26,141 nt of DNA from NCBI GenBank assembly GCA_047606565.1, contig JASGEH010000180.1, positions 1 through 26,141 on the forward strand, in the 5' to 3' direction. This DNA is from Comamonas_F sp047606565 (GTDB taxonomy: Bacteria; Pseudomonadota; Gammaproteobacteria; Burkholderiales; Burkholderiaceae_C). Positions within the stretch are counted from its first letter, which is position 1. Each line of letters starts with the position of its first letter. Made by a program: the position numbers and the translations under genes. Shown here in pieces: positions 7,390-14,969 of this stretch. A model generated the notes under the pieces. That model was not told the origin of the DNA. It saw nothing but the letters and a program-made list of their open reading frames with translations, and ran no database searches.

Positions 7390-8859
7390 TCACTTATCTT
7401 TCAGCACCTTCGCCAACACCCCAAACGCCGGCCCGATCCGCTCATGCGGCACGCAGGCATACCCCAAGATCAGCCCGGCCTGGGCGGTGCGGGCGCTGGC
7501 GTAGTAGCCGCTGAGGGCGCGGGTGAGGATGCCGGCTTCCTGGGCGCGGCGGCTGACGGCGAGGTCGTCCTTGAGGTGGGGCAGGCCCAGCACCAGGTGC
7601 AGGCCGGCTTCGCCGCCGTGGATGGGCAGGGTGTCGCCGTGGTGCTGGCGCACGGCGTCGATGAGGATGTCGCGGCGTTCGGCGTAGAGGCCGCGCATGC
7701 GGCGGATGTGCGAGCCCAGGTAGCCTTCGTCGATGAATTCGGCGAGGATGGCCTGCAGCAGCATCTGGCCTTCGCGGTAGAGCTCGGCGATGCCCTGGGC
7801 GAAGAAGTCGGACATGGTGTCGGGCACCACCATATAGCCCACGCGCAGGCCGGGAAACAGCACTTTGCTGAAGCTGCTGACGTAGATGACCGGGCCGTGC
7901 GGCTCCAGGCCCTGCAGTGATGCGAGCGGCCGGATGCCGTAGCGGAATTCGCTGTCGTAGTCGTCCTCGATGATCCAGCAGTCGTGCTGGCGCGCGTATT
8001 CGAGCAGCATGCGCCGCCGCGTGAGGCTCATCACGCAGCCCAGCGGGTACTGGTGCGAGGGGGTGCAGATGATCAGGCGCGGCGGCCGCGCGAGGTGGCG
8101 CGGGGCGGGGTTCATGCCTTCGGCGTCGACCGGGATGGGCACGGGCTTGAGGCCGGACGACAGCAGCAGGTTGCGCACGCCCCAGTAGCACGGGTCCTCG
8201 ATCCAGACTTCGTCGCCCACGTCACACAGCAGGCGGATGGCGAGGTCGACGGATTGGTGGATGCCGGTGGTGATGACGATGTGGTCGGGCTGACAGTTGG
8301 CCGCGCGGGCGACGCGCAGGTAGTCGGCCAGCGCGCGCCGCAGCGGGCGGTAGCCGCCGCCTTGCGCATAGGTCATCAGCTCGGGCCGCGGCTGGCGCCA
8401 GATGCGGTTTTGCAGGCGGGTCCAGGTCTTGAGCGGGAATTCGGTCACGTCGGGCACGCCCGGCATGAAGGCGCCCCATTGCGCTTTGCCCACGCCGGCC
8501 ATCTCGATGGTGCGGCGCCCGCGCTTGGACAGGCGTTGGTGCTCGCGCAGCGGCCGGCGGCCGGCCTTGATGTCGATGTCGAGCACGCGCTCGGGGCTGG
8601 TGTCGGCCACATAGGTGCCGCTGCCGCTTTGCGCGACGACGTAGCCCTCGGCCAGGAGTTGCTCGTAGACCTGGGTGACGGTGTTGCGCGCGATGCCCAG
8701 GTCGGCCCCCAGCGTGCGCGAGGACGGCAGCTTGACGCCGCTGGCCAGTTGCCCCGACAGGATGGCCTGCTGCAGCAGCCGCGCCAGGCGCCGGTAGTTG
8801 GGCTCGGCCGAGGGTTCGTCCAGCCGGGCCTTGAGCCATTCGGAAAGCGTCGCATCCAT
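7390..8859 (-). CDS. MocR/GabR-family PLP-dependent transcriptional regulator
   Basis: 489 residues with a GntR-type winged helix at about 20-88 (LPSSRTLGADLGIARNTVTQVYEQLLAEGY) joined by a linker to a fold-type I aminotransferase-like domain. The PLP-binding lysine is Lys332 in SSFSKVLFPGLRVGY, and the EDDYDSEFRY segment (298-307) is also present. MocR proteins use PLP and an amino compound as effectors and usually control the neighbouring amine catabolic genes. Here the gene diverges from an aminobutyrate-type aminotransferase and transporter, so it is probably their regulator and may repress itself. I chose ATG 8859; a GTG 33 bases upstream is possible, and neither has a clear ribosome binding site. 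Exact effector unknown. Confidence 0.93.
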   Translation of the reverse strand: MDATLSEWLKARLDEPSAEPNYRRLARLLQQAILSGQLASGVKLPSSRTLGADLGIARNTVTQVYEQLLAEGYVVAQSGSGTYVADTSPERVLDIDIKAGRRPLREHQRLSKRGRRTIEMAGVGKAQWGAFMPGVPDVTEFPLKTWTRLQNRIWRQPRPELMTYAQGGGYRPLRRALADYLRVARAANCQPDHIVITTGIHQSVDLAIRLLCDVGDEVWIEDPCYWGVRNLLLSSGLKPVPIPVDAEGMNPAPRHLARPPRLIICTPSHQYPLGCVMSLTRRRMLLEYARQHDCWIIEDDYDSEFRYGIRPLASLQGLEPHGPVIYVSSFSKVLFPGLRVGYMVVPDTMSDFFAQGIAELYREGQMLLQAILAEFIDEGYLGSHIRRMRGLYAERRDILIDAVRQHHGDTLPIHGGEAGLHLVLGLPHLKDDLAVSRRAQEAGILTRALSGYYASARTAQAGLILGYACVPHERIGPAFGVLAKVLKDK

Positions 8860-8907
8860 GATCGGACCCGGGTAGCTCGGCTGGCGAACCACGCGTTAAC
8901 CCGGAAG

Positions 8908-8939
8908 AAATGGCTCCATACCAAGAAAGAAAATGGCTC
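8908..8939. promoter_or_regulatory. Direct repeat AAATGGCTC x2, candidate MocR operator
   Basis: AAATGGCTC occurs at 8908-8916 and again at 8931-8939, 23 bp apart start to start (about two helical turns), each preceded by AAGA. It lies in the 199-base region between the divergent mocR and aminotransferase genes. GabR and other MocR regulators are known to bind direct repeats in such regions. A weak GATACT (8963-8968) downstream could be the -10 of the aminotransferase operon with no good -35, which fits an activator-dependent promoter. Assignment of the protein to the site is inference. Confidence 0.5.
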
Positions 8940-8975
8940 TCAGGAGAAGAACCAGGCGAAATGATACTGCGCGGC

Positions 8976-8999
8976 ATGCATCCCCCTTCGCCGATGCAT
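8976..8999. repeat. 7-bp inverted repeat ATGCATC/GATGCAT in the aminotransferase leader
   Basis: ATGCATC at 8976-8982 and GATGCAT at 8993-8999 pair perfectly around a 10-base spacer. Because ATGCAT is itself a palindrome, the two halves are also direct copies 17-18 bp apart. The site lies downstream of the presumed promoter and about 60 bases before the start codon. It could be a second operator or a leader hairpin; no function is shown. Confidence 0.35.
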
Positions 9000-9058
9000 A
9001 CCCGATGTCCGGGCGGACGTCGCGGCGCGGGCGGTGCGCTTGATTTCCAGGAGCCGAC

Positions 9059-10321
9059 ATGAGCAACGAATCCCTTCAGCAGCGCCGCCTCGCCGCCTCT
9101 CCGCGTGGCGTGGGCGTCATGTGTTCCTTCTACGCCGACCGTGCGAAAAACGCCGAGCTGTGGGATGTCGAGGGCCGGCGCTACATCGACTTCGCCGCCG
9201 GCATCGCCGTGCTCAACGTCGGCCACCGCCACCCCAAGGTGGTGGCTGCGGTCTCGGCCCAGCTCGAACGCTTCACCCACACGGCCTACCAGATCGTGCC
9301 CTACGAGTCCTACGTGGCGCTGGCCGAGCGCATCAACGCCGCCACGCCTGGCACGCACGCCAAGAAGACCGCCTTCTTCACGACCGGCGCCGAGGCGGTG
9401 GAAAACGCCGTCAAGATCGCCCGCGCCCACACCGGCCGGCCGGGCGTGATCGCCTTCGGCGGCGCCTTCCACGGCCGCACCCTGCTGACCATGGCGCTGA
9501 CCGGCAAGGTCGCGCCCTACAAGATCGGCTTCGGCCCCTTCCCCAGCGACATCTACCATCTGCCCTTCCCGAGCGCGCTGCACGGCGTGACGCAGGAACA
9601 GTCGCTCAAGGCGCTGCAGCAACTGTTCAAGACCGATGTCGAGCCGACCCGGGTGGCGGCCATCATCATCGAGCCAGTGCAGGGCGAAGGCGGCTTCAAC
9701 CCGGTGCCCCCGGCCTTCTTCCGCGCGCTGCGCGAGGTGGCCGACCAGCACGGCATCGTGCTGATCGCCGACGAGGTGCAGACTGGCTTCGCCCGCACCG
9801 GCCGGCTGTTCGCCAGCGCGCATTTCGACGTGCAGCCCGACCTCATCACCTTCGCCAAGAGCCTGGCCGGCGGCCTGCCGCTGTCGGGCGTGTGCGGCCG
9901 CGCCGAGATCATGGACGCCCCCGCCCCGGGTGGCCTGGGCGGCACCTACGCCGGCAACCCGCTGGCCGTGGCCGCCGCGCACGCGGTGCTGGACGTGATC
10001 GCCGAGGAAGGGCTGGCCGAACGCGGCCAGGCGCTGGGCGACCGCCTCCAGGCCCGGCTCGAAGGCCTGCGCGACCCGGTCCCGCAGATCGCCGACGTGC
10101 GCGGCCTGGGCGCCATGGTGGCGGTGGAGTTCAACGACGCCCAGGGCGAACCCGACGCCGAATTCGCCAAAGCCGTGCAAAACCGCGCGCTGGCGCGAGG
10201 CTTGCTTCTGCTGTCCTGCGGCAGCCACGGCAACGTGATCCGCTTCCTGTTCCCGCTGACCATCGAGGACGCGCTGTTCAACGAGGCGCTGGACATCCTG
10301 GAAGCCGCGCTGCGGGGCTGA
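9059..10321 (+). CDS. gabT: 4-aminobutyrate aminotransferase-type class III transaminase
   Basis: 420 residues, the usual GabT length. PLP-dependent class III aminotransferase: the GAE cofactor motif is at 110-112, the PLP-phosphate/aspartate region is IADEVQTGFARTG with Asp238, and the Schiff-base lysine is Lys267 in TFAKSLAGGLPLSG. Known GabT enzymes convert GABA plus 2-oxoglutarate to succinate semialdehyde plus glutamate in the cytoplasm. A good AGGAG lies upstream of the ATG. It is the first gene of an operon with a Pot-type ABC transporter, under a divergent MocR regulator, which supports GABA or a polyamine-derived amine as substrate. No succinate semialdehyde dehydrogenase gene is in the window. 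A related omega-aminotransferase activity cannot be excluded. Confidence 0.85.
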   Translation: MSNESLQQRRLAASPRGVGVMCSFYADRAKNAELWDVEGRRYIDFAAGIAVLNVGHRHPKVVAAVSAQLERFTHTAYQIVPYESYVALAERINAATPGTHAKKTAFFTTGAEAVENAVKIARAHTGRPGVIAFGGAFHGRTLLTMALTGKVAPYKIGFGPFPSDIYHLPFPSALHGVTQEQSLKALQQLFKTDVEPTRVAAIIIEPVQGEGGFNPVPPAFFRALREVADQHGIVLIADEVQTGFARTGRLFASAHFDVQPDLITFAKSLAGGLPLSGVCGRAEIMDAPAPGGLGGTYAGNPLAVAAAHAVLDVIAEEGLAERGQALGDRLQARLEGLRDPVPQIADVRGLGAMVAVEFNDAQGEPDAEFAKAVQNRALARGLLLLSCGSHGNVIRFLFPLTIEDALFNEALDILEAALRG

Positions 10322-10350
10322 GCCCACTCTCCCAGAACCACGACCACGAC

Positions 10351-11478
10351 ATGACCCCTCCGCCACCCGCCCGCCCCGACGCCGACATCGACACCGACGT
10401 GCTGGTCAGCTTCCGCGGCGTCAAGAAGACCTACGACGGCGAGAACCTCGTCGTCAAGCACCTCGACCTCGACATCCGCAAGGGCGAATTCCTCACGCTG
10501 CTCGGGCCCTCGGGCTCGGGCAAGACCACCTGCCTGATGATGCTGGCCGGTTTCGAGTTTCCCACCGGCGGCGAGATTCGCCTGGACGGCCGGCTGCTCA
10601 ACCGCGTGCCGCCGCACAAGCGCGGCATCGGCATGGTGTTCCAGAACTACGCCCTGTTCCCCCACCTCACGGTGGCGCAGAACGTGGGTTACCCGCTGCA
10701 GGTGCGCGGCATCCAGGGCGGCCAGCGCGCGCAGCAGGTGCGCGAGGCGCTGGCCATGGTGCACATGGAGAAGTTCGGCGACCGCTACCCAGCCCAGCTC
10801 TCGGGCGGCCAGCAGCAGCGCATCGCGCTGGCGCGCGCGCTGGTCTTCAAGCCGCAGCTGGTGCTGATGGATGAACCGCTGGGCGCGCTCGACAAGCAGC
10901 TGCGCGAGCACATGCAGATCGAGCTCAAGGCGCTGCACCAGCAGCTCGGCATGACCTTCGTCTACGTCACCCACGACCAGAACGAGGCGCTGACCATGAG
11001 CGACCGCGTGGCTGTCTTCGACCAGGGCGTGATCCAGCAGCTCGCCCCGGTGGACCAGCTCTACGAAACGCCGGACAACCTGTTCGTGGCCGGCTTCATC
11101 GGCGACAGCAACCGCCTGGCCGGCCGCATAGACAAGGCCGCCGACGGCCTGTGCACGCTGGCGCTGCCCGGCGGCCAGAGCGTGCGCGGCAAGGCCATCG
11201 GCCAGCCCGCGCCGGGCCAGCCCGCCACCGCCAGCATCCGCCCCGAGCGCATGCGGCTGCTGGGCGCGGGCGAGGCGCCATCCGCCGCCAACCGCATCGA
11301 CGGCCGCGCCGCCGGCCTGATCTATTTCGGCGACCACGTGCGGCTGCAATGCACGTTCGAGCAGCAGCCGCAGTGCTTCGTGAAGGTGCCGCTGGGCACC
11401 CCGGCGCTGGCAGAGATCGCCGCCGGCGACCCCGTCACGCTGGCCTTCGAGCCCGAGCACCTGCGGGTCTACGCCTGA
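10351..11478 (+). CDS. ABC transporter ATP-binding protein, Pot (polyamine/GABA) type
   Basis: 375 residues: an ATPase domain followed by a TOBE domain, as in PotA. Walker A GPSGSGKTT is at 52-60, the Q-loop is in MVFQNYALFPHLTV, the signature LSGGQQQR is at 150-157, Walker B VLMDEP at 171-176, and the switch histidine in YVTHDQNEA. It energises import of the solute delivered by the downstream binding protein. It begins 29 bases after the aminotransferase stop with no obvious ribosome binding site; the open frame extends upstream inside gabT, but only this ATG gives a natural N-terminus. The transporter family is clear; the exact solute is inferred from the neighbouring GabT-type gene. Confidence 0.92.
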   Translation: MTPPPPARPDADIDTDVLVSFRGVKKTYDGENLVVKHLDLDIRKGEFLTLLGPSGSGKTTCLMMLAGFEFPTGGEIRLDGRLLNRVPPHKRGIGMVFQNYALFPHLTVAQNVGYPLQVRGIQGGQRAQQVREALAMVHMEKFGDRYPAQLSGGQQQRIALARALVFKPQLVLMDEPLGALDKQLREHMQIELKALHQQLGMTFVYVTHDQNEALTMSDRVAVFDQGVIQQLAPVDQLYETPDNLFVAGFIGDSNRLAGRIDKAADGLCTLALPGGQSVRGKAIGQPAPGQPATASIRPERMRLLGAGEAPSAANRIDGRAAGLIYFGDHVRLQCTFEQQPQCFVKVPLGTPALAEIAAGDPVTLAFEPEHLRVYA

Positions 11479-11545
11479 TTCCACCGCGCCCCCGCCTTCC
11501 CCACCATCCCCCGTCCACTTCCGCCACCCACCCAAGAGGTATCCC

Positions 11546-12589
11546 ATGCAACCGTCGAACACCCTGCGCACGCTGTGCGCCCTGTCCGCCGCCGCCCTGC
11601 TGTCCCTGGGCGCTTCCGCCAAGGACCTGACCGTCGTCAACTTCGGCGGCGCCAATGGCAACGCCCAGAAGATCGCCTACGTGCAGACTTTCGAGCAAGC
11701 CACCGGCAACAAGATCATCGGCGTCGAATACAACGGCGAGCAAGCCAAGGTCAAGGCCATGGTCGAGGCCGGCCGCACCACCTGGGACGTGGTCGAGGTC
11801 GAGACCGGCGACCTCACGCGCGGCTGCGACGAAGGCCTGTACGAGAAGATCGACTGGGCCAAGGTCGGCCCCAAGGCCGACTTCATCCCCGAGGCCGTGA
11901 CCGAGTGCGGCGTCGGCACCTTCGTCTGGTCCACCGTGCTGGCCTACGACAGCAGCAAGCTCAAGACCGCGCCCACCAGTTGGGCCGACTTCTGGGACGT
12001 CAAGAAATTCCCCGGCAAGCGCGGCATGCGCAAGCAGGCGCTCTACAACCTCGAATTCGCGCTGATGGCCGACGGCGTCGCGCCCAAGGACGTCTACAAG
12101 GTGCTGGCCACCAAGGCCGGCGTGGATCGCGCCTTCAAGAAGCTCGACGAGATCAAGCCCTACATCCAGTGGTGGGAAGCGGGCGCCCAGCCGCCGCAAT
12201 TCCTGGTGGCGGGCGACGTGGTCATGTCCACCGCCTTCAACGGCCGCATCGACGCCGCCAAGCGCGAGGGCAAGCCGCTCAACGTGGTGTGGAACGGCGG
12301 CATCTACGACCTCGACTACTGGGTCATCCCCAAGGGCACGCCCAACAAGGACCTGGCCTACGACTTTATCAAGCACGCCAGCGCCGCCGACCACCAGGCG
12401 GTCTATGCCCAGAACATCGCCTACGGCCCGGTCAACGTGAACGCGCTCAAGAAGCTCGACGCCAAGACCGCGGCCGACCTGCCCAGCGCCCCCGCCAACG
12501 CCGCCGTCGGCGTGCTGATGGGCGGCGAGTTCTGGACCGACCACGGCGAGGAGTTGCAGCAGCGTTTCACCGCCTGGGCCGCCAAATAA
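11546..12589 (+). CDS. Periplasmic polyamine/GABA-type substrate-binding protein (PotD-like)
   Basis: 347 residues. A Sec signal peptide with hydrophobic core ALSAAALLSLGASA is probably cleaved after residue 25. The mature protein begins KDLTVVNFGGANGNAQK and has the WDVVEVETGDL segment and the KLKTAPTSWADFWDVKKFPG stretch (about 133-152) of PotD/PotF-like binding proteins. It should capture the solute in the periplasm for the two permeases encoded downstream. AAGAGG lies upstream of the ATG at good spacing. A 195-base hairpin-rich spacer follows, which may let this gene be expressed more highly than the permeases, as is common for binding proteins. GABA, putrescine and related amines are all possible ligands. 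Confidence 0.9.
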   Translation: MQPSNTLRTLCALSAAALLSLGASAKDLTVVNFGGANGNAQKIAYVQTFEQATGNKIIGVEYNGEQAKVKAMVEAGRTTWDVVEVETGDLTRGCDEGLYEKIDWAKVGPKADFIPEAVTECGVGTFVWSTVLAYDSSKLKTAPTSWADFWDVKKFPGKRGMRKQALYNLEFALMADGVAPKDVYKVLATKAGVDRAFKKLDEIKPYIQWWEAGAQPPQFLVAGDVVMSTAFNGRIDAAKREGKPLNVVWNGGIYDLDYWVIPKGTPNKDLAYDFIKHASAADHQAVYAQNIAYGPVNVNALKKLDAKTAADLPSAPANAAVGVLMGGEFWTDHGEELQQRFTAWAAK

Positions 12590-12596
12590 AAACGCC

Positions 12597-12660
12597 CCCC
12601 GAAGCGCCTGCGGCGCGTCCCCCCCCACTGGGGGGCCACAGCCCTGGCCGGGCAAAGCCC
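12597..12660. repeat. Hairpin-rich intergenic element inside the transporter operon
   Basis: Just after the binding-protein stop, two perfect short hairpins sit side by side: GCGCC TGC GGCGC (12604-12616) and CCCCCC ACT GGGGGG (12621-12635), followed by GC-rich pairing blocks around GGCC and GGGC. This resembles the GC-rich intergenic hairpins common in Burkholderiales genomes. There is no T-run after the stems, so it is not a standard intrinsic terminator; it could stabilise the upstream mRNA end or attenuate transcription. The remainder of the spacer to 12784 shows nothing I can name. Confidence 0.5.
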
Positions 12661-12784
12661 GTCCACGCTGTGACTTGAAAGGCCTTGCCATGCCAGCGGC
12701 TTCCCCCATGCGGGTCGCCTGGAATCCCCCTCACAGCGCCTGTCACGGCAGTTACCCACCAGAACCGAGCCCGAACGCATCGAG

Positions 12785-14053
12785 ATGACACACCCCGCCG
12801 CCCTTTCCCCCGCCGCGGCGCTGGCCGCGCCGCCGGCCGACGACGTGCGCCGTCTCAGGCGCGAGCTGCGCGGCGCCGAGCGCCGCAAGAAAGCCCAGGC
12901 GCTGGCGCTGATCGCGCCGCTGGCGGTGTTCCTGCTGGTGGTCTTCCTGATCCCGATCGGCGCGCTGCTGCAGCGCGCAGTCGCCAGCCCCGAGGTGCAC
13001 GACGCGCTGCCCGCGACCGTGCAGGCCCTGGCCGACTGGGACCGCCAGGCCCTGCCCGGCGACGCGGCCTACGCCGCCCTGGCACAGGACCTGCAGGCCG
13101 CGCGCGGCGGCGACGGCGTGGGCAACCTGGCGCGCCGCCTGAACAACGAGATCAGCGGCTTTCGCTCGCTCGTCACCAAGACCACGCGCGCGCTGCCCCT
13201 AGACGGCGCCCCGCGCGAGGCCCTGGTGGCCCTGGACGAACGCTGGGGCCAGCTCGACTACTGGCAGGCCATCGCCAAGAACGGTTCGGCCTACACCCCC
13301 TTCTACCTGCTGGCTGCGATGGACCTGCGGCAGGACAACTTCGGCCAGGTCATCCCGGCCGAGCCCGACGCCGCCATCTACCGCGACATCCTCACGCGCA
13401 CGCTGTGGGTCGGCGCGGTGGCCACGCTGATCACGCTGCTGGTGGCCTTTCCGCTGGCCTACTGGGCCTCGACGTTGCCGGCGCGCGGCGCCAACCTGGT
13501 GATGATCGGCGTGCTGATCCCGTTCTGGACCTCGGTGCTGGTGCGCATCGCCGCCTGGATCGTGCTGCTGCAGCAAAACGGCCTGGTCAACTCCGCCTTG
13601 CTGGCCAGCGGCCTCATCGAGTCACCGCTGGCGCTGCTGTTCAACCGCACCGGCGTCTACATCTCGATGGTGCACATCATGCTGCCCTTCATGATCCTGC
13701 CGCTCTACAGCGTCATGAAGGCCATTCCCCCCACCTACCAGCGCGCCGCCATCTCGCTGGGCAGCCACCCCTTCGCGGCCTTCTGGCGGGTCTACCTCCC
13801 GCAGACCTACGCGGGCGTGGCCGCTGGCGTGCTGCTGGTGTTCATCACCACCATCGGCTACTACATCACCCCGGCGCTGCTGGGCGGGCCGGGCGACCAG
13901 ATGGTCAGCTACTACATCGCCTACTTCACCAACACCGTCGTCAACTGGGGCATGGCCTGCGCGCTCGGCGCCCTGCTGCTGGCCGCCACGCTGGTGCTGT
14001 ACGCGGTCTACCAGCGCATCGCCCGGCCCGGCGCCACCGCGGCCGTCCGCTGA
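12785..14053 (+). CDS. ABC transporter permease, PotB-like, with large periplasmic insert
   Basis: 422 residues, about 130 longer than a typical PotB. The N-terminal 35 residues are charged and cytoplasmic; the first membrane helix is at about 38-60 (LALIAPLAVFLLVVFLIPIGALL). A hydrophilic segment of about 130 residues follows (65-200) before the remaining helices from about 205. The permease EAA loop is YQRAAISLGSHPFAAFWRVY (about 320-340), which contacts the ATPase. Pot-like permeases with this insert are known in proteobacteria. The start ATG has only a weak CGAG upstream. It pairs with the second permease encoded 15 bases downstream. Confidence 0.9.
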   Translation: MTHPAALSPAAALAAPPADDVRRLRRELRGAERRKKAQALALIAPLAVFLLVVFLIPIGALLQRAVASPEVHDALPATVQALADWDRQALPGDAAYAALAQDLQAARGGDGVGNLARRLNNEISGFRSLVTKTTRALPLDGAPREALVALDERWGQLDYWQAIAKNGSAYTPFYLLAAMDLRQDNFGQVIPAEPDAAIYRDILTRTLWVGAVATLITLLVAFPLAYWASTLPARGANLVMIGVLIPFWTSVLVRIAAWIVLLQQNGLVNSALLASGLIESPLALLFNRTGVYISMVHIMLPFMILPLYSVMKAIPPTYQRAAISLGSHPFAAFWRVYLPQTYAGVAAGVLLVFITTIGYYITPALLGGPGDQMVSYYIAYFTNTVVNWGMACALGALLLAATLVLYAVYQRIARPGATAAVR

Positions 14054-14068
14054 AGGAGACCCCACGCC

Positions 14069-14905
14069 ATGCCCCGCCTGCTGCCTACCTTCCCGCCCTA
14101 CACCTCGTGGCCCGAGCGCGTCTGGTACTTCGCCCTGCGCGGCATCTGCGCGCTGGTGCTGCTCTACCTGGTGCTACCCATCCTGGCCATCATCCCGCTG
14201 TCGTTTTCCAGCAGCAGCTTTTTGGCCTACCCGATTCCCGGCTTCTCGCTGCGCTGGTACGAGAACCTGTTCCACGCGCCCGAGTGGCTGCGCGCCGCCA
14301 AGAACAGCTTCATCGTCGCGCCCGCCGCCACGCTGCTCGCCACCGTGCTGGGCACGCTGGCGGCCACGGGCCTCGCCCAGGCCGAGTTCCGCGGCAAGGG
14401 CCTGCTGATGGCGGTGCTGATCTCGCCTATGGTGGTGCCGGTCATCGTGGTCGGCGTCGGCATGTACCTGTTCTTCGCGCCGCTGGGCCTGTCCGACAGC
14501 TACACCGCGCTGATCCTGGCGCACGCCGCGCTGGGCGCGCCCTTCGTGCTGACCACCGTGCTGGCGACGCTGCAGGGCTTCAACCACAACCTGGTGCGCG
14601 CCAGCCTGTCGCTGGGCGCGGGGCGGCTGACGACTTTTTGCCGCATCACGCTGCCGCTGATCGCGCCCGGCGTCATCAGCGGCGCGCTGTTCGCCTTCGC
14701 CACCTCCTTCGACGAAGTGGTGGTCACGCTGTTCCTGGCCGGCGCCGAGCAGGTCACGCTGCCGCGCCAGATGTTCACCGGCATCCGCGAGAACATCAGC
14801 CCCACCATCGCCGCCCTGGCCACCATCCTGATCATGCTCTCCACCAGCCTGCTGCTGGTGCTCGAATGGCTGCGCGGGCGCATCGCGCACAAGACCCAGG
14901 GTTGA
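14069..14905 (+). CDS. ABC transporter permease, PotC-like
   Basis: 278 residues with about six membrane helices: the first at about 25-48, others around ATLLATVLGTLAATGLA, MAVLISPMVVPVIVVGVGMYLF and a C-terminal LATILIMLSTSLLLVLEWL. The EAA loop is LVRASLSLGAGRLTTFCRI with the following TLPLIAPGV. It forms the membrane channel with the larger permease and ends the operon. AAGGAG stands upstream of the ATG, in the 15-base gap after the preceding gene. The 64 bases between its stop and the convergent binding-protein gene contain no recognisable terminator. Confidence 0.92.
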   Translation: MPRLLPTFPPYTSWPERVWYFALRGICALVLLYLVLPILAIIPLSFSSSSFLAYPIPGFSLRWYENLFHAPEWLRAAKNSFIVAPAATLLATVLGTLAATGLAQAEFRGKGLLMAVLISPMVVPVIVVGVGMYLFFAPLGLSDSYTALILAHAALGAPFVLTTVLATLQGFNHNLVRASLSLGAGRLTTFCRITLPLIAPGVISGALFAFATSFDEVVVTLFLAGAEQVTLPRQMFTGIRENISPTIAALATILIMLSTSLLLVLEWLRGRIAHKTQG

Positions 14906-14969
14906 CCGTCATCCAGGAGTTCTTCCCTGCTCAAGCCCAACTCCCCCGGCCCCGCCCATCAGCACATGT

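Noticed and set aside
7316..7390. CRISPR array or leader beside cas3
   Set aside because: Only one inverted repeat pair exists, without the repeated 28-29-bp units; no array is present anywhere in the window.
8222..10366. Minus-strand open frame of 714 codons across mocR and opposite the aminotransferase
   Set aside because: Low-complexity His/Gly/Ala-rich translation overlapping two well-supported genes in other frames.
9034..11478. Continuous frame that would fuse a 440-residue extension to the ABC ATPase
   Set aside because: The upstream part is the aminotransferase read in another frame and Arg-rich; the ATPase has a natural start at 10351.
12590..12660. Intrinsic terminator ending the operon after the binding-protein gene
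   Set aside because: The stems are strong, but no U-tract follows and two permease genes of the same transporter lie directly downstream.
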